Shown: positions 35,732 through 48,770, counted from the stretch's first letter. The stretch: DNA of 64,000 nucleotides from Rhinopithecus roxellana (GCF_007565055.1 NC_044553.1:40873916-40937915), one strand, 5' to 3'. Notes: generated by a model from the sequence alone, not told the origin. Program-made: numbers and translations.

Positions 35732-36056
35732 GACTGCGTGGGCATGGTGGCTCATGCCTGTAATCCCAGCGCTTTAGGAGGCTGAGGTGAATGGACTACT
35801 TGCTCCCAAAAGTTTGAGACCAGCCTGGACAATAGGAGGAGACCCCCATCTCCACAAAAAATACAAAAATTAGCCAGGCTTGGTGGCTGTGCACCTGTAG
35901 TACCAGTTCCTCTGGAGGTTGAGGCAGGAGGGTCACTTGAGTCTGCGAATTCAAGGCTGCAGCTAGCCCTGATTGTACCACTGCACTCCAGCCTGAGACA
36001 CAGAGTGAGACTCTATCAAAAACAAACAACCAACCAACCAAAAGCAAAAAACCCAC
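35732..36056 (+). mobile_element. Alu (J-like), old
   Basis: GGGCATGGTGGCTCATGCCT, then a diverged body ending AAACAAACAACCAACCAACC. A clear target duplication was not found. Confidence 0.85.
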
Positions 36057-38410
36057 AAAACAAAAAATGCAGCCTCTGAATAGGGAAAAGACATTAAAAG
36101 TATCAAGAGTGGGTGAAAAATTCAACATTGAAACTAGCATCCTAGCCTGGATAGACTAAGTACCTGAACTGAATAACTGGGTGGGTTAGTAAAATGTGGG
36201 GTGGGGAGACACTGCTTTTTTTTTTTTTTTAAGTTTCTCAGTAACAAGACTTTGCCCTCCAAATCCTATTGACTCTTTAGTCTTGGATTCTAAGACTCCT
36301 GGAAGCAGGTTGGGAGAGATTTTAACTCCTTCTTTTATTCACTGATATCTGGTTTCCAAAATATTAAGGATATTTGGCCAGGCCCACGGAAGATCACTGG
36401 TTTTCCATCTCTTAAACTTTACATATCCTGGGCTGCATGCAATGTTTCCTACTAGAGCACTCCTCTCGCTTTCTGCATCCTCTGGGACTGGTTCATTTCT
36501 ATTCTGGATTCTCACTTCCCTCCTGCAGGTTAGGTGTGCTTGCTACTCACTCCTAATGACCTTGCTTCCTCTGTCATTACACTTGTCACAACTGACTACC
36601 ATTGCTTGTGCATTGGCCTCCCCTGCTTGACTGTAAGCTCTGTAAAGGCAGGGACACCAAGCACACAGGAGATACAGAATAAATGTTGCTGAATGATGTG
36701 CCTGTGACAGTCAATGGTTAAGGCACTCCCAGCCATCAACTCTTTAATGAATTTCCTTCACCAATCCTTTCCTTCTAAGTCTGCAGGTTCTTACATCAAA
36801 GTTAATATCCCCACATATCCCCTCATCCCCAAACCTTCATCCTACCTCTTGAGCAGAGCCTTCTCCATAGTCTTCATAGTCACAAGTGTAGAAAGAGGTC
36901 TAGACCTAGTTGCTCTTGTCTGAGCTGTGCTGTAGCTATCTTGATCTTAGAGACCCTCAATCTCGCTGTGTCTCAGATCAGGGCTGGTTTATCCATTAGG
37001 GACAGTGCCCAGGATCCATGATAATTTGGTGGCCCACACAATGGTGGCAGAGAGAAAAGAACAAAAGAACATTTAAGTCAAAGAAAGTCTTGTAATATAT
37101 AATTTTAATGTATTGGTCTTTGTACCAATGTAGTCACTGACCATGTTAAACTTTACCCAAGTCCTGTGATCCTGGAAAACATGGAGGGTTAAAGGAAACC
37201 TCCCACCCATTCGTGTTCTAGGAAACAGCTTATACAAGGAAAGATCCTCCCCATGTGACTTCGATAAGACTTGCTGATGCCAACCTTGTTTTTTTTGTGA
37301 CAAAGCTGAACATAGACGCTCCACCGTTCCATTCTTATGCATCATTAATGATTAGCTGAACTGCTTCACCCACTGACAAATATGGACAAAATATCTGCTA
37401 CCTTGACTTGACCCAAGTTTAGTTAGAATTCTCTCTGTCCCCTGGCCCCTGAGCTTTGACCTGCCCTTTGCCTGAGCCATCATACAACCCATCCTTAAGA
37501 GCCCCTCCTGAAAATAGGGTGATCATAGGGTAGAATTTTCTCTTTTCTACCGTAAGATCATTCACCCTAACTCATTCCACTTTTTGACATCCTGTTTTTC
37601 CAGCATTGTTTATTCCTTCCTAGAAAAGAAAAGACCTTTTCTGCCTAACCTTTGAGAGGTTTGCATATCTCAGGATCAAAGTTTTCTTCCAATTGCGATA
37701 GTCCTCCTCCTCCTATTGAAAGTCACTTTCTCTCCATTGCAATACTGCTTTAGAATAGAAGTCTTTGCTTACCCAAGTCTATATTTTTAATTTGATATTG
37801 TAAGATATAATTTTTAATATTGTAAGATATAATTTTAATTATAAATGAAGAGGCCTTCCCAAAGCAAGAATGCCCATTAAAATCATAATGTGAACCTGCC
37901 TCGGATTCCTCACTGTTAAATGGAGAAGCTGAATTAGGTAGACCAAGATACCTTTTGCCAAAATTAATGAATTCAGAAGCACAATTATCTGCTCTTGGTT
38001 AGTCAGGAGGAAGCAACTGACAGAATGACACGCCCACCTCATTTGTTATACCATCTTATTCATTGCTACTTCTTTGACTGGACTCAGGGCTGTTCCTGTG
38101 CCTGGCTTTTGGGATAAAATGGAGGTCTCCAAGGCTTCATTTCTGAAAGTTCCAGCACACAAATAATACCTTTGATTGTGTACCAACCTATATGTATTTC
38201 TCAGGTCCTGACACAGTGGGTATTGGTTATAGCAATAGTTTGTCCCTTCCTCCCTTCATTTCTTATTTTCTTATTCATGTAGTATATGATATTATAACTG
38301 AAAAACCTCCATAAGTTCTAAAGTAAAAACAACATGATATGCAATTTGACACCTCGCCCATTCAGATGAAATTTCATAATTTCCCCACTTCTTTAAGAAG
38401 AGCTCACTTT
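36057..38410. other. Intergenic sequence, mostly unclassified
   Basis: A likely L2 tail lies at 36560-36700 (TGACTGTAAGCTCTGTAAAG, then AATAAATGTTGCTGAATGAT). A tandem duplication of ATATTGTAAGATATAATTTT lies at 37795-37840. The rest shows no gene. Confidence 0.4.
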
Positions 38411-38514
38411 GTGCTTGCTTCAACAGCATATACAGTAAAAGTGGAATGATACAGAGAAGACCAGCCTCTGCCTTGCACCAGGATGACATTCAAATGTATG
38501 AAGCATTCCATTTT
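38411..38514 (+). pseudogene. RNU6 pseudogene: U6 snRNA pseudogene
   Basis: GTGCTTGCTTCAACAGCATA at the start, GTGGAATGATACAGAGAAGA in the middle and CAGGATGACATTCAAATGTA toward the end follow the whole 106-base U6 snRNA in order. About one base in seven differs. The ACAGAGA element that pairs with 5' splice sites is intact, but the start (CTTGCTTCAACAG for CTCGCTTCGGCAG) and the centre are mutated. No obvious PSE/TATA pair precedes it, so it is taken as a non-functional retrocopy. Confidence 0.9.
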
Positions 38515-38639
38515 CCAAAGTGAAATAAATCATAATTTTTCAAAAAAACAAAAGGATTGTACTTTTAGTATAATTTGTTTTCCAAGATTAAATATACATT
38601 AAAATAAATATATAGAAGAGGAAGAGAAAAATATATATC

Positions 38640-39070
38640 CCAAACTATAGCAATCTAAAACAACCTTTAGTATCCTTTTTTCAGTATATTTCTTTCTTGC
38701 CTCTTTGAAAAAGTACTTGTTTATGTATTTGTGATGTTATACAGATACAATTTGTATCCTTTTCCTGAAACATTACATTATAAGAAGTTTACCTTGTTGC
38801 TACATTGTCTTCATAATCATCCTTTTTAGTAGCCGCATAATAGACTGTCAAATAGGTGCTTTGTAATATGCCTGCTTCCCAATTGCTGGGCATTTGTCTC
38901 CAAATTTTCACTAAACTATGCTGTGTTGAATACTTTGTTAGGACAGACTTCCAGAAGCAGAATTATTAAATCAAAATGTATTCCTATTGTTTATGCCTCT
39001 CCATCCACCTTTCCAAGTTGATTTTTAATAATTGGAGTAAGTGCTCTCATCACTGTGTGAGAGCCAATTT
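38640..39070 (-). repeat. Possible old LINE 3' fragment (L1M/HAL1-like)
   Basis: CTTTTTAGTAGCCGCATAAT, CCAATTGCTGGGCATTTGTC and AGACTTCCAGAAGCAGAATT resemble the reversed 3' region of old LINE families. Strongly diverged. Confidence 0.5.
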
Positions 39071-40030
39071 CTCCACCAAGGAAATATTTAACTGGGGATT
39101 CAATATACATATTCTCAGTATTTTCAGATTTGATGTACTAAATTGACTATTAACTCCATGAGGGGCTATGTCTGTTTGTTCACCACCTTATCTCCTTGCT
39201 CGGTAATTATTTTGTACATAGTGAATAGAAGACTGAATGAAGGAAATATTGTATCTTATCACACTGTTGAATGAACTGTATTTTGGAATGCAAGGAACCA
39301 ACATAGTTTGTAAGTGCCATAAAACCTGATTTTTTCTTGGTCTTAATCCTTGGCCTGAGAAGTGGTCATTAAAAACTCTTCTAGAATTGCCATTCAAGAT
39401 GGGGTTAAATAAAATTGGAGGTTCTAAAGCAATGTTTCTGAAAAGGCCTTTTCTCCTTTGAATAAAGAAAAATTAATAGTACACTGAATATCTCAAACCC
39501 AGACATTGATGTTATCGCCTAAACTACAAAGAATTTTTGGGAAGTATTGTGCCTATTTGGCCTTGTTTCCAGTGTATGAATTTCTGTACTGTCAAGGCAC
39601 AGATAGCCTCAACACAGCATGATCAAAACTGGTCTAATAATAAACTCGGAATGACATCCTATTTAAAGAAACACAGTGCCCCTAATACATGCCCCTGGAG
39701 GGGACGCATATGAGTCCAACTGCCTTGGACAGCAAGACTGTGTTCAGTGTAACAGATGGGAGAGGATGAAGAGAGCCTGCCCTCTGTCTCTCTCTGTAGA
39801 TGATGGAAGGGGACGTGCAGTTAATCCTTAGTTTAGGATAGAAGGGAGAACAAAAAGAAAGGAACCACAAGGATTCCCTTAACTTACTCGTTCCTTGCAT
39901 CTTTATTTCTCCCAAAGAAAAGCAAGTTAGAGCTTAGACATCAGCAGGAAGAGCAAGCTGGCAGCTGAAAGTCAGACTGGACACTGGAAGGAGATTTGTT
40001 TGGTTGGCCTGGTATTGGTACTGTTATTCT
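39071..40030. other. Intergenic sequence, no gene seen
   Basis: Nothing recognised beyond short frames. Confidence 0.4.
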
Positions 40031-40335
40031 TTTTTTTGTTTTGTTTTGTTTTTCGAGATGGAGTCTCGCTCTGTCGCCCAGGCTGGAGTGCAGTGGCGCA
40101 ATCTCGGCTCACTGCAAGCTCTGCCTCCTGGGTTCATGCCATTCTCTTGCCTCAGCCTCCCGAGTAGCTGGGACTACAGGCACCCACCACCATGCCTGGC
40201 TAATTTTTTGTATTTTCGGTAGAGACGGGGTTTTACCATGTTAGGCAGGATGGTCTTGATCTCCTGACCTCGTGATCTGCCCACCTCAGCCTCCCAAAGT
40301 GCTGGGATTACAGGCGTGAGCCACCATGCCCAGCC
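40031..40335 (-). mobile_element. Alu (Y/S-like)
   Basis: Full-length reverse Alu with little divergence. The 15-base flanks TGGTACTGTTATTCT and TGGTGCTGTTATTCT are the target-site duplication. Confidence 0.93.
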
Positions 40336-40949
40336 TGGTGCTGTTATTCTTAACTGACATTTGAATGTTGTAGGCCTCGCCACTCCCTATAGTCTGTACC
40401 CATCTCTACTACATGCTTGGCCTTTGAAGACACTCAAGTTTGTGTTCCTAGAATACTTTGTGGTTCCCAGAAAAGTGCCTTGATTTACAAAAACTGTCTC
40501 CTACCTTTCCTCCCATCACATCAATAGGGCTAGCCAGACAATGACATCTTGCTTTATGATCTGTTAGTCTCTGTACTGCAGGATTCAGATGCTTGAACAA
40601 AAGGACAGATATTTCATTTATAGTTGAAATGTGTTTCTTTGCTGCTAAGATGCTATGCAGTGTGAACCTCACTTCCTTTTAAGCACTGAAAGATTTTTGC
40701 CAGATACAATAAATATCTTTGGAGAAGATGTGGTAATTTCCAATCAGAAAGATCCTCTGACATATTGTAATACAAAAATGACTAGAAATCATGCCTAGGG
40801 AAATTAGTTTGGTCAATCTGTGAAATGATAAAAATAACTCGTGTTGGTTTAGTATATGTCCAGAAATTGTTTGAAACTCCTCCTCCTGGTGAAGCCTGAA
40901 TTCTCTCTGTGGGCAATACTTAGTGACTACCTTCCAACAAGAAGAACAT
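40336..40949. other. Intergenic sequence, no gene seen
   Basis: Nothing recognised. Confidence 0.4.
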
Positions 40950-41365
40950 GGTAGATATAATGGAGAACAACTGTGAAATGTAGATTGTAAAATGACAATG
41001 TAACTTCCACCTTGTTCTTTCTGCTGCTTGGGTCATTCTCTCTGGGGGAAGCCACTCCAGCAACTCTATGGAAAGGCCCAGGAGCAGAGGTCTATTTCCA
41101 ATATCCAGCAAGAAACCGAGGCCTCCTCCTGTGAATGCGCCAGCTTGTGGATAAATCCTCTAGCTTCAATCAGGCTGACAGTCCCAGCTGGTATCTTGAC
41201 TGCAACTTTATGAGAAACACTGTACCAGAACCACACATCTCAACCACTCCCGAATCCCTGTCACCTAGATACTCTGCAATAATAAAGTCCTTTTTATTAT
41301 TACATATACCCCACTAAGTTTTGAGGATAATTTGTTACACAGTAATAAATAACTACTACAGAATT
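40950..41365 (+). mobile_element. MLT1-type LTR (ERVL-MaLR), 3' part
   Basis: TCCCAGCTGGTATCTTGACT, CACTGTACCAGAACCACACA, AGATACTCTGCAATAATAAA and TTGAGGATAATTTGTTACAC follow the MLT1 LTR end. It ends AACTACTACAG. Confidence 0.75.
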
Positions 41366-43030
41366 TATTCAAGAACTTTCCTTGATGAGGATGTGCTAAG
41401 GATGACAATAATGGTAATAATAATCTGGCATTTTCAAAGTTTTCTGTATTATAATGTCATGTATCTTCTAAAAACCTTTTGGTAGCCTAAACTATGTGAG
41501 CATTGATCATTCTTGTTGATGATTCAATTTTTGCCCCTGTTTTCTATGGTTGGAAACCCACTTCCCTCTTTAGGAGTGGGAATTTAACAGTGCATTGCTT
41601 ACTGTTCAATATTCCGTTATACGTAGGGCACGAACACATGCTCTAGGTTCTGCCAGTCAGACCCACAGCTCTAGACAAAACACATTCTTGTGAGGGAGAC
41701 GGCAGCACCACAGCCACATCTGGTTTTCAAAGGCAATGGTGCAGTGTGTCTAGTGACTGCATCCAAGAACACTAGCAGAGTGTCAGTGGTGCAGGATCCA
41801 GTGTCTATGCCCAGCTGGTGGCAGTAATGATGGTATTAGTTCTGCAGTATGATTTTGGATGTTGTCAGGATTGCATAACATTCAAAGTTAGTTTTCTATT
41901 TCCTAGGAGAGATCCAATACCGTTTCATAAAATCTTTTTCAATTTAGATTAGCATGTCGCTTTATTTTGCACACAAGTAAAAACCCTGACTGATACAGGC
42001 AGCTCCATTTTACAGATGAGACCATTGAGAACCAAAGATGTTAAATGATGTGTTGTTAGATACAAGTAGCAAGTGATAGAATTGAAATACATTAACTAGT
42101 GCAGATTGAACTAAGCAAATAAAGTAATATTCAAATTTAGAATTAAAAATGTAAAAGCTTTAGATCCTTTAAAAACAAACAAATTAATTGTTTTTCTTTA
42201 AACTAGATAAAGTGCTAGCTCCCTGTTCTAATCCATATATTAGTTGTAAACATTATGGCATTGAAGCCCTTGCTGCTTCAGAAATGGACCATGCTTTTCC
42301 AAGCTTTCTGGATTTTACACTGATACCTCTTCATGGAAGTGCTTTTATCTGTCCATCTCTGCCTCCCACTCATTAATCAGTTTGCCTGGAGGTTACTTCA
42401 AAACTCAGATGTTGTGGTGATTATTCTTCTGAGCCCTCAGGAAAAGGTATTTATTCTCATCCACCTCTAATGCTTTCCCAGGGTTCTATTTCTATCCATA
42501 ATAAAATGCTTAAGTTCATTTACCTGTCTGCCCGACTTCACCCCATTTCACCAACAAAAGGAATGGAAAGACCCAGACTCTGCCCAACCAACAGAGGGAG
42601 ATTAGGACAAAGTCTACATATGCAACAGGGACCCCAGGGCTGTAATGACATCAGCTATAAGAATGCTGACAGCTAGGCAGATAGGCCCTGTACAGGATAC
42701 TGGAGACATTTTCTCAAAAGAAATTGAGTGATTCCAGAAAAAGTCCTCAAAAGCATGACATTTGCAAGTTTCTCAAGCAAATGGGTGAGCATACTTATGA
42801 TTCTGAAGGATCTGCCAATCCACACCTTACAGGAAGAATGCCAACTCAGATTGTAGTACTTTAAATTTACATTATAATAAAAAACAAAGGATCACCAGAA
42901 TTATGTAGAAAACTTCCAATATGAAAAAGATCAAAACACATCAATTAGAAAAGGAAAAAGGAAGAGGAGGCAGAGCAAGATGCCCAAATAGAAAAGGAAA
43001 AGGGAAGAAATAATTTAGGGAGCAGGAAAA
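41366..43030. other. Intergenic; possible ancient LTR remnant
   Basis: 41600-41990 holds LTR-like text (CTCTAGACAAAACACATTCT, AACCCTGACTGATACAGGCA) of uncertain family. 42180-42760 is diverged and unclassified. No gene was recognised. Confidence 0.35.
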
Positions 43031-43870
43031 AATTTCATTCAACATAATGAAGAGACAATCTACTGAATGGGAGAAAATATTTGCAACTCTACATCTGATA
43101 AGGGGTTAATATTCAAAGTATTTAAGGAACTCAAACAACTTAATAACAATTTAAAAAGCAATAAAAGTGGGCAAAAAATCTGAACAGACATTTCTCAAAT
43201 GTCTATTGGCAGATGGCCAAGAAGTATCTGAAACAATGCTTCACGTAGTAATCATCAGGGAAATGCAAATCAAAACCACAATGAGATCTCACCTCACTCC
43301 TATTAGTACGGCTATTATCAAAAAGACCAGACATAAGAGCAGAGGAGAATGTGAAGGAAGGGGAACGTTTTCACTCTGCTAAGTCTGCAAATTTGTATAG
43401 CCATTAAGGAAAACAGTATGGAGTTTCCTCAAAAAATCAGAAATAAAATTACCATATCATCCAGCAATGCCGCTATTGGGTACATAGCCAAAGAAAATGA
43501 AATCAGTATGTCAGAGAGGTATCTGAACTACCATATTCATTGCTGCACCATTCACAATAGCCAAGATGTGTAATCATCCTATGTGTCTACCAGCAGATGA
43601 ATGGATAAAGAAAATATGATAGACATACATCATGGAATACTATTCAGCTGTAAAAAAATAAGGAAATCCTGTCATTTACAAAACCACAGAAGAATCTGGA
43701 GGACATTATGTGAAGTAAAATAAGTCGAGCACAAAGACAAAAATACCACATGATCTCACTCATATGTGGAATCTAAAAAAGCTGGTATCTTAGAAGTAGA
43801 AAGTAGAACAGTGTTTACTACAGGCTGCAGTGGTTAGAGTGGAGCCAGCTCGGGGAGATGTTAGCCAAAG
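43031..43870 (+). repeat. L1 ORF2/3' fragment (5' of LTR insertion)
   Basis: GAATGGGAGAAAATATTTGC, AGGGAAATGCAAATCAAAAC, CACCATTCACAATAGCCAAG and CCACATGATCTCACTCATAT are L1. The frame is broken. Confidence 0.9.
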
Positions 43871-44494
43871 TGTTACCAGAAAGGGGTCCCAATCCAGACC
43901 CCAAGAGAGTTCTTGGACCTTGCACAAGAAAGAATGTGGGGCAAGTCCATAAAGTGAAAGTAAGTTTATTAAGAAAGTAAAGGAATAAAGAATGGCTACT
44001 CCATAGGTACAGCAGCCCTAGGGCAACTGGTTGGTATTTTTGTAATTATTTCTTGATTATATGCTAAACCAAGGGTGGATTATTCATGAGTTTTCTGGGA
44101 AAGGGGTCAGCAATTCCCAGAACTGAGGGTCCCTCCCACTTTTAGACCACACAGGGGAACTTCCAGACATTACCATGGCATTTGTATACTGTGATGGCAC
44201 TAGTGGGCATGTCTTTTAGCATGCTAATGTATTATGATTTGCATATAATGAGCAGTGACGACAACCAGAGGTCACTCTAGTCACTGTCTTGGTTTTGGTG
44301 GGTTTTAGCCAGCTTCTTTACCACAACCTGTTCTATAGGCAAGGTCTTTATGACCTGCACCTTGTGCTGACCTCCTGTCTCATCCTGCAACTTACAATCC
44401 CTAACCTCCTGGGAATGCGGCCCAGTAGGTCTCAGCCTTGTTTTACCCAGCCCCTAGTCAAGATGGAGTTGCTCTGGTTCAAATACCTCTGACA
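43871..44494 (-). mobile_element. Class I (ERV1) solo LTR
   Basis: Bounded by TGTTACCAGAAAGG on the left and CTCTGACA on the right. Read on the minus strand it is a TG...CA LTR of 624 bp with a CTTAATAAACTTACTTTCAC poly(A) signal region. Flanking AAAG on both sides is a 4-bp target-site duplication, as expected of gammaretrovirus-like ERVs. Subfamily not assigned. No internal retroviral sequence adjoins it. Confidence 0.85.
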
Positions 44495-44752
44495 AAAGTA
44501 TACCTAATTACAATTAAAAAAGAGGAAAAAGTACAGGAGAGGTTATACAGCACAATGATGATAGTTAATGATGATATATTCTTGAAAAATGTAGAGTGGA
44601 TGTTAAATGTTCTCACCACACAAATGATAACTATGTGAGGTATTACATTTGTTAACTGGCAAGTTTAACCTCTACACAATATTTATGCATTTCAAAACAT
44701 CATGAACATGACAAATGCTTATAATTTCATCTGTCAATTAAAAAATATTATC
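44495..44752 (+). repeat. L1 3' UTR (continuation after LTR)
   Basis: GATGATAGTTAATGATGATA, TGTTAAATGTTCTCACCACA and TTTCAAAACATCATGAACAT continue the L1 interrupted by the LTR. Confidence 0.8.
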
Positions 44753-44759
44753 AAAGAAA

Positions 44760-46085
44760 TTGACAGACATTTTAAAATTATAAGAAAAGGCAAAGAACTG
44801 AAATAGTCAAAAATTTTGAAAAAGAATAATGCTGGAGAACTCACATTCTCTGATTTCAAAACGTACTATAAAACACAGTAATCAGGACACTGCAGTGGTG
44901 ATAAAAGGCCAGACATATACATCAGTGAGGCAAAACAGCATTCTGAAACAGGCTCAAATGTGTAGAGTCAAACTGATCTTTGTTTAAGGTTGTATGAAGG
45001 ATAGTCTTTTCAATAAATGATGCTAGAACTATTGTCATCCGTACACTAAATGAATTAATGAATGAATACATTTTAACCTACACTTTGCATCTTAAAATTA
45101 ACTCAAAATGGATCTTAGTTCTAAATGTAAACACAAACCTATAAATCTTCTATAAGAAAACATAGAAGAGATTTTTTGTTATTTTGAGTTAGGCAAAAAG
45201 CAATATCCATAAAATAAAAAAACTGAAAAATAGTATTTGATCAAAGAACTGGTTTATGAAGAACACTATTAAGGGGAAGAAAAGCAAAGCCACAGATTGG
45301 GAGAAATTATTTGCCAATCATGTATCTGGTAAAGGACTTCTATCAGAATACAAAATAATGCTCCAAACTCAACAATAAGTACACTAACAATTGAATTTTT
45401 AAATCTGTCAAAAGATTTGGCCACTTCACCAAAGAAAATGTTACCGATGAAAAATGAACAGATGATGCAATGCCCCACATCATTAGTTATTAAAGAAATG
45501 CACAGTAAGCCACAATGAGATATTACTAAGCCCCTGCTGAAATGGCTGAAGTTTTTAAAATATTGGTATTATGAAATGCCAGTGAGGATAATCTAAAATT
45601 ATCATACAGTGATGAGGGATTGTAAAATGATGCAGAAATTTTGGATAATGTTTTCCAGTTTCTTACAAAGTTAAATATACACTTGCTTTGTGATCTATCA
45701 ATGCTACTCCTTGGTATAATGATAAATAAAAACTTATGTTCATATAAAGTCCAGTTTGTGAATACTTATCATAGCTTTATTCATAAGTGGAAACAGCTTA
45801 GGTTGGTGAGCATACAAACTCTGATATATCTATATATTGGAATGCTACTCAGCAATAAAAAGGAACAAATTATGAATGCATGCAAAACATGGCTGAATCA
45901 CAAGTGCATTATGCTACATGAAACAAGCCAGGTTTGAGACTATATACTTTAGTAGTTGCCTTGGAGATGGAATAACTATTTTGGATAATAAAACTGTCCC
46001 ATATCTAGACTGTGTTGGTGGTTACATGACTGTATCTATTTGCCATTTTTGATAGAACCAAACTCCACAAAGTGTGAATTTACTG
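44760..46085 (+). repeat. Older L1 (L1M/L1ME-like) ORF2 to 3' end
   Basis: GAGAACTCACATTCTCTGAT, AAAACACAGTAATCAGGACA, GGCAAAAAGCAATATCCATA, GCTACTCAGCAATAAAAAGG and CTGTATCTATTTGCCATTTT run in L1 order. More diverged than its left neighbour. Confidence 0.85.
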
Positions 46086-46661
46086 TAGGTAGACTTAAAG
46101 AAAAAGCCTAGGAACTAAAGTGTCATTCGTTTAACCATTAACCATGTATTAAATAGAACTAAGCTGAGAGACTAGAATGTGTTTATCACCAGAGTAATAA
46201 CAACTCACCAAAAGAAAGCAAAACATTTCAGTGACTGAGTAGACCAAGAATAATTTCAAGAAATATCATATCAGGATGACATTTCACAAATAAAAAAATA
46301 ATGGGGTCAAATGCCTCTTTTGTGCAACCTTTACAATATTTATTTAAAATTATTTGCGCTTGAAATTATTTACTTTTATGCTTTCGCATATAATCTCTGA
46401 ATCTTCTCTAAAGCAGAGCCTTCCTTTTATTAAAAGCTGGAATTACTTGAAATTCACAAAAAGAGCCAGAGATTTGTGATCTGTGAATTCTGCGCCTGAC
46501 ATCATATATGTAACTATAAACAAATCACACAATCTTCAGAAACACATTTATTTTTATCAGTAAGGGGCTCGTATATAAACTGTAAGCAATATGCACATGT
46601 GAGACATAAGAATTACCAAACTAATTGTGTCTCTGCAGAGGTATGGACCTGGACATGGAGT

Positions 46662-46665
<4 letters not shown>
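46086..46665. other. Intergenic sequence, no gene seen
   Basis: Nothing recognised. Confidence 0.4.

Positions 46666-46727
<62 letters not shown>
46666..46727. repeat. (CT)31 microsatellite
   Basis: An uninterrupted CT run of about 62 bases. Its minus-strand frame spells alternating Arg-Glu, which is an artefact of the repeat. Confidence 0.97.
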
Positions 46728-46730
<3 letters not shown>

Positions 46731-47832
46731 CATTCTGGCTTGCTGCTGGGTGACTAGGGACAAGCTATCCTTCTAATGACCAACACTAGAACTGCACACG
46801 AAATACTTAAAGGAAGGTACTTTGCTTTAAGGGCAGGATCTCTCCACTTTAGTTATAAAACTCTGCAAGGTCATGCATAAAGAGTGCACATGAATTTTCA
46901 CTGACAAAAGCCTATTCTATCATTGAGACCAAGGACGCCAACTGACCACCTGATCTCAAAAGGCTTTGGTTAGAGATCCTTGCTCTAAGCAGTTCCCAAA
47001 TGTCAAATTTCATAGACCTGAATAAAATTTCAAAGAAAATGGGAGTTGCCAATTTTTATTTTCTCAAGTAACATCATTAAAAATAAAACACATTAACACA
47101 TTAAAAATTGTTATTAAGCAAAAATAAAAATGTATATTATTATTATTGTGAATTTACAGAATGCCAGGGGTTACAAGCAAATTCTAAAAACTTACAGAGA
47201 GAAAAATAAAGGTCACCTGCAAAGGAACAAGAAGTGTAATTATCTTAGACTTTCTAGCAGCAATGTGGGATAATAGAAAACAGGTTATCAAGGCCTTCAC
47301 AGCTTTGAGAACAAACTATTTTCAGATTTGAATTGTATATTCTGTCAAGTTAACAACAATTATAAGACGTTTTCATAATGCAAGAACAAAAATGTAAACC
47401 TCACAAACACACTTTTTAGGAAGCCACCGAGGATATCTTCAGATAAACAAATAAAGTAACCAAGAAAAAGGAAAGCATGACATCGAGGAATGATGGGAAC
47501 AGGGGAATCAATTTAAGAAAGCAGTGAAGGCAAAACACACCATGATGAGATACATGCCCAAAGCCCAAATAGTAGCCAGTCTGTATAGCAGGATAAAAGG
47601 GATGCACAATAGTCTTCAGAGGAATGTGGAATAGATGAATTACTTGATATGTATGAGCATTTCAAAAATTATTGGTAAATATTTGATGAGTCGGTTTGAA
47701 CGCTGGGGAAAAATACTAAAAAATTACCAAAATGCAAAACAATACAAGTACTAAATTCAACATTATTTAGAATGAAAGATAACAGTTACAAAGATAATAA
47801 CACCTAACATTTATATGTAAAAATATATAAAT
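46728..47832. other. Intergenic sequence, no gene seen
   Basis: AT-rich. No repeat or gene recognised. Confidence 0.4.
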
Positions 47833-48137
47833 AGCTGGGCATGGTGGCTCATGCCTGTAATCCCAACACTTTGGGAGGCGGAGGCACGCAGATCACCTGA
47901 AGTCAGGAGTTTGAGACCAGTCTGACCAACATGGTGAAACCCCGTCTCTATCAAAAATACAAAAATTAGCCGGGTGTGGTTGTGGGTGCCTGTAATCCCA
48001 ACTACTCGGGAGGCCGAGGCAGGAGAATCGCTCGAACCCGGGAGGCAGAGGTTGCAGTGAGCCGATATCGCCGACACTGTACTCCAGCCTGGGTGATAGA
48101 GTGATAGAGCAAGACTCCATCTCCAAGAAAATAAAAT

Positions 48138-48138
<1 letters not shown>
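47833..48138 (+). mobile_element. Alu (S-like)
   Basis: Full-length, starting AGCTGGGCATGGTGGCTCAT, with a tail AAGAAAATAAAATTATATAT running into the TG repeat. Microsatellite growth from an Alu tail is a known route. Confidence 0.9.
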
Positions 48139-48189
<51 letters not shown>

Positions 48190-48262
48190 TGTGTGTGTGT
48201 ATGTGTGTATGTGTGTGTGTGTGTATATATGTGTGTGTGTGTGTATATATATACACATGTAT
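48139..48262. repeat. Compound (TG)n/(TATG)n/(TA)n microsatellite
   Basis: TG units broken by TATG at several points, then TATATATACACATGTATATA at the end. Confidence 0.95.
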
Positions 48263-48369
48263 ATATATAAAGTTCATGCTACTTAAAATTTGCTATGAGA
48301 AGATTACAATGGACAGTTATTCTTCTTTTGGGTTTCTCAGGTTCTTGGGACACTATTTGTAGTTGGGGA

Positions 48370-48770
48370 AAATTTCTCACTTAACCCACTGCTACCTCCC
48401 CAAGATAGAAGGTAAAATATCTTTCCCAGTTTACTTTGAAGCCAGGGTTCAGTTACATAACTTAGGCTACCGATCAGATGCGCCCGTAGATTAGCATCAA
48501 TGCGACAAAGTAGGTGCTTGCAGAATTCAGCCACATTGGCAGCAGAGACCTCTACTTCAGAGGCATCTGTGGCAGTGGCTCTAGTGATAGGATCCAGAGT
48601 ACAGCTGTGGTGGTGAGAATTCTGCTTCCTGTGCCAAAAGTAGTGGTATTCACATGTCCACAGAGCAGTTCTAAACTCTAAGTTGTCCTTAGCAGTCCTC
48701 ATGATAGACTTAAATAAATTACTTTTCTGCTAAAACTTCGAGAGTGGGTTTCTGTTGTTAACTAAAACTA
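48370..48770. repeat. Possible ancient LTR fragment
   Basis: CAGCAGAGACCTCTACTTCA and GAGTGGGTTTCTGTTGTTAA resemble the tail of old ERVL-type LTRs. Weak. Confidence 0.35.

Noticed and set aside
46557..46763. Arg-Glu repeat protein frame
   Set aside because: Translation of the (CT)n microsatellite.
48101..48362. Cys-Val repeat frames
   Set aside because: Translation of the TG microsatellite.
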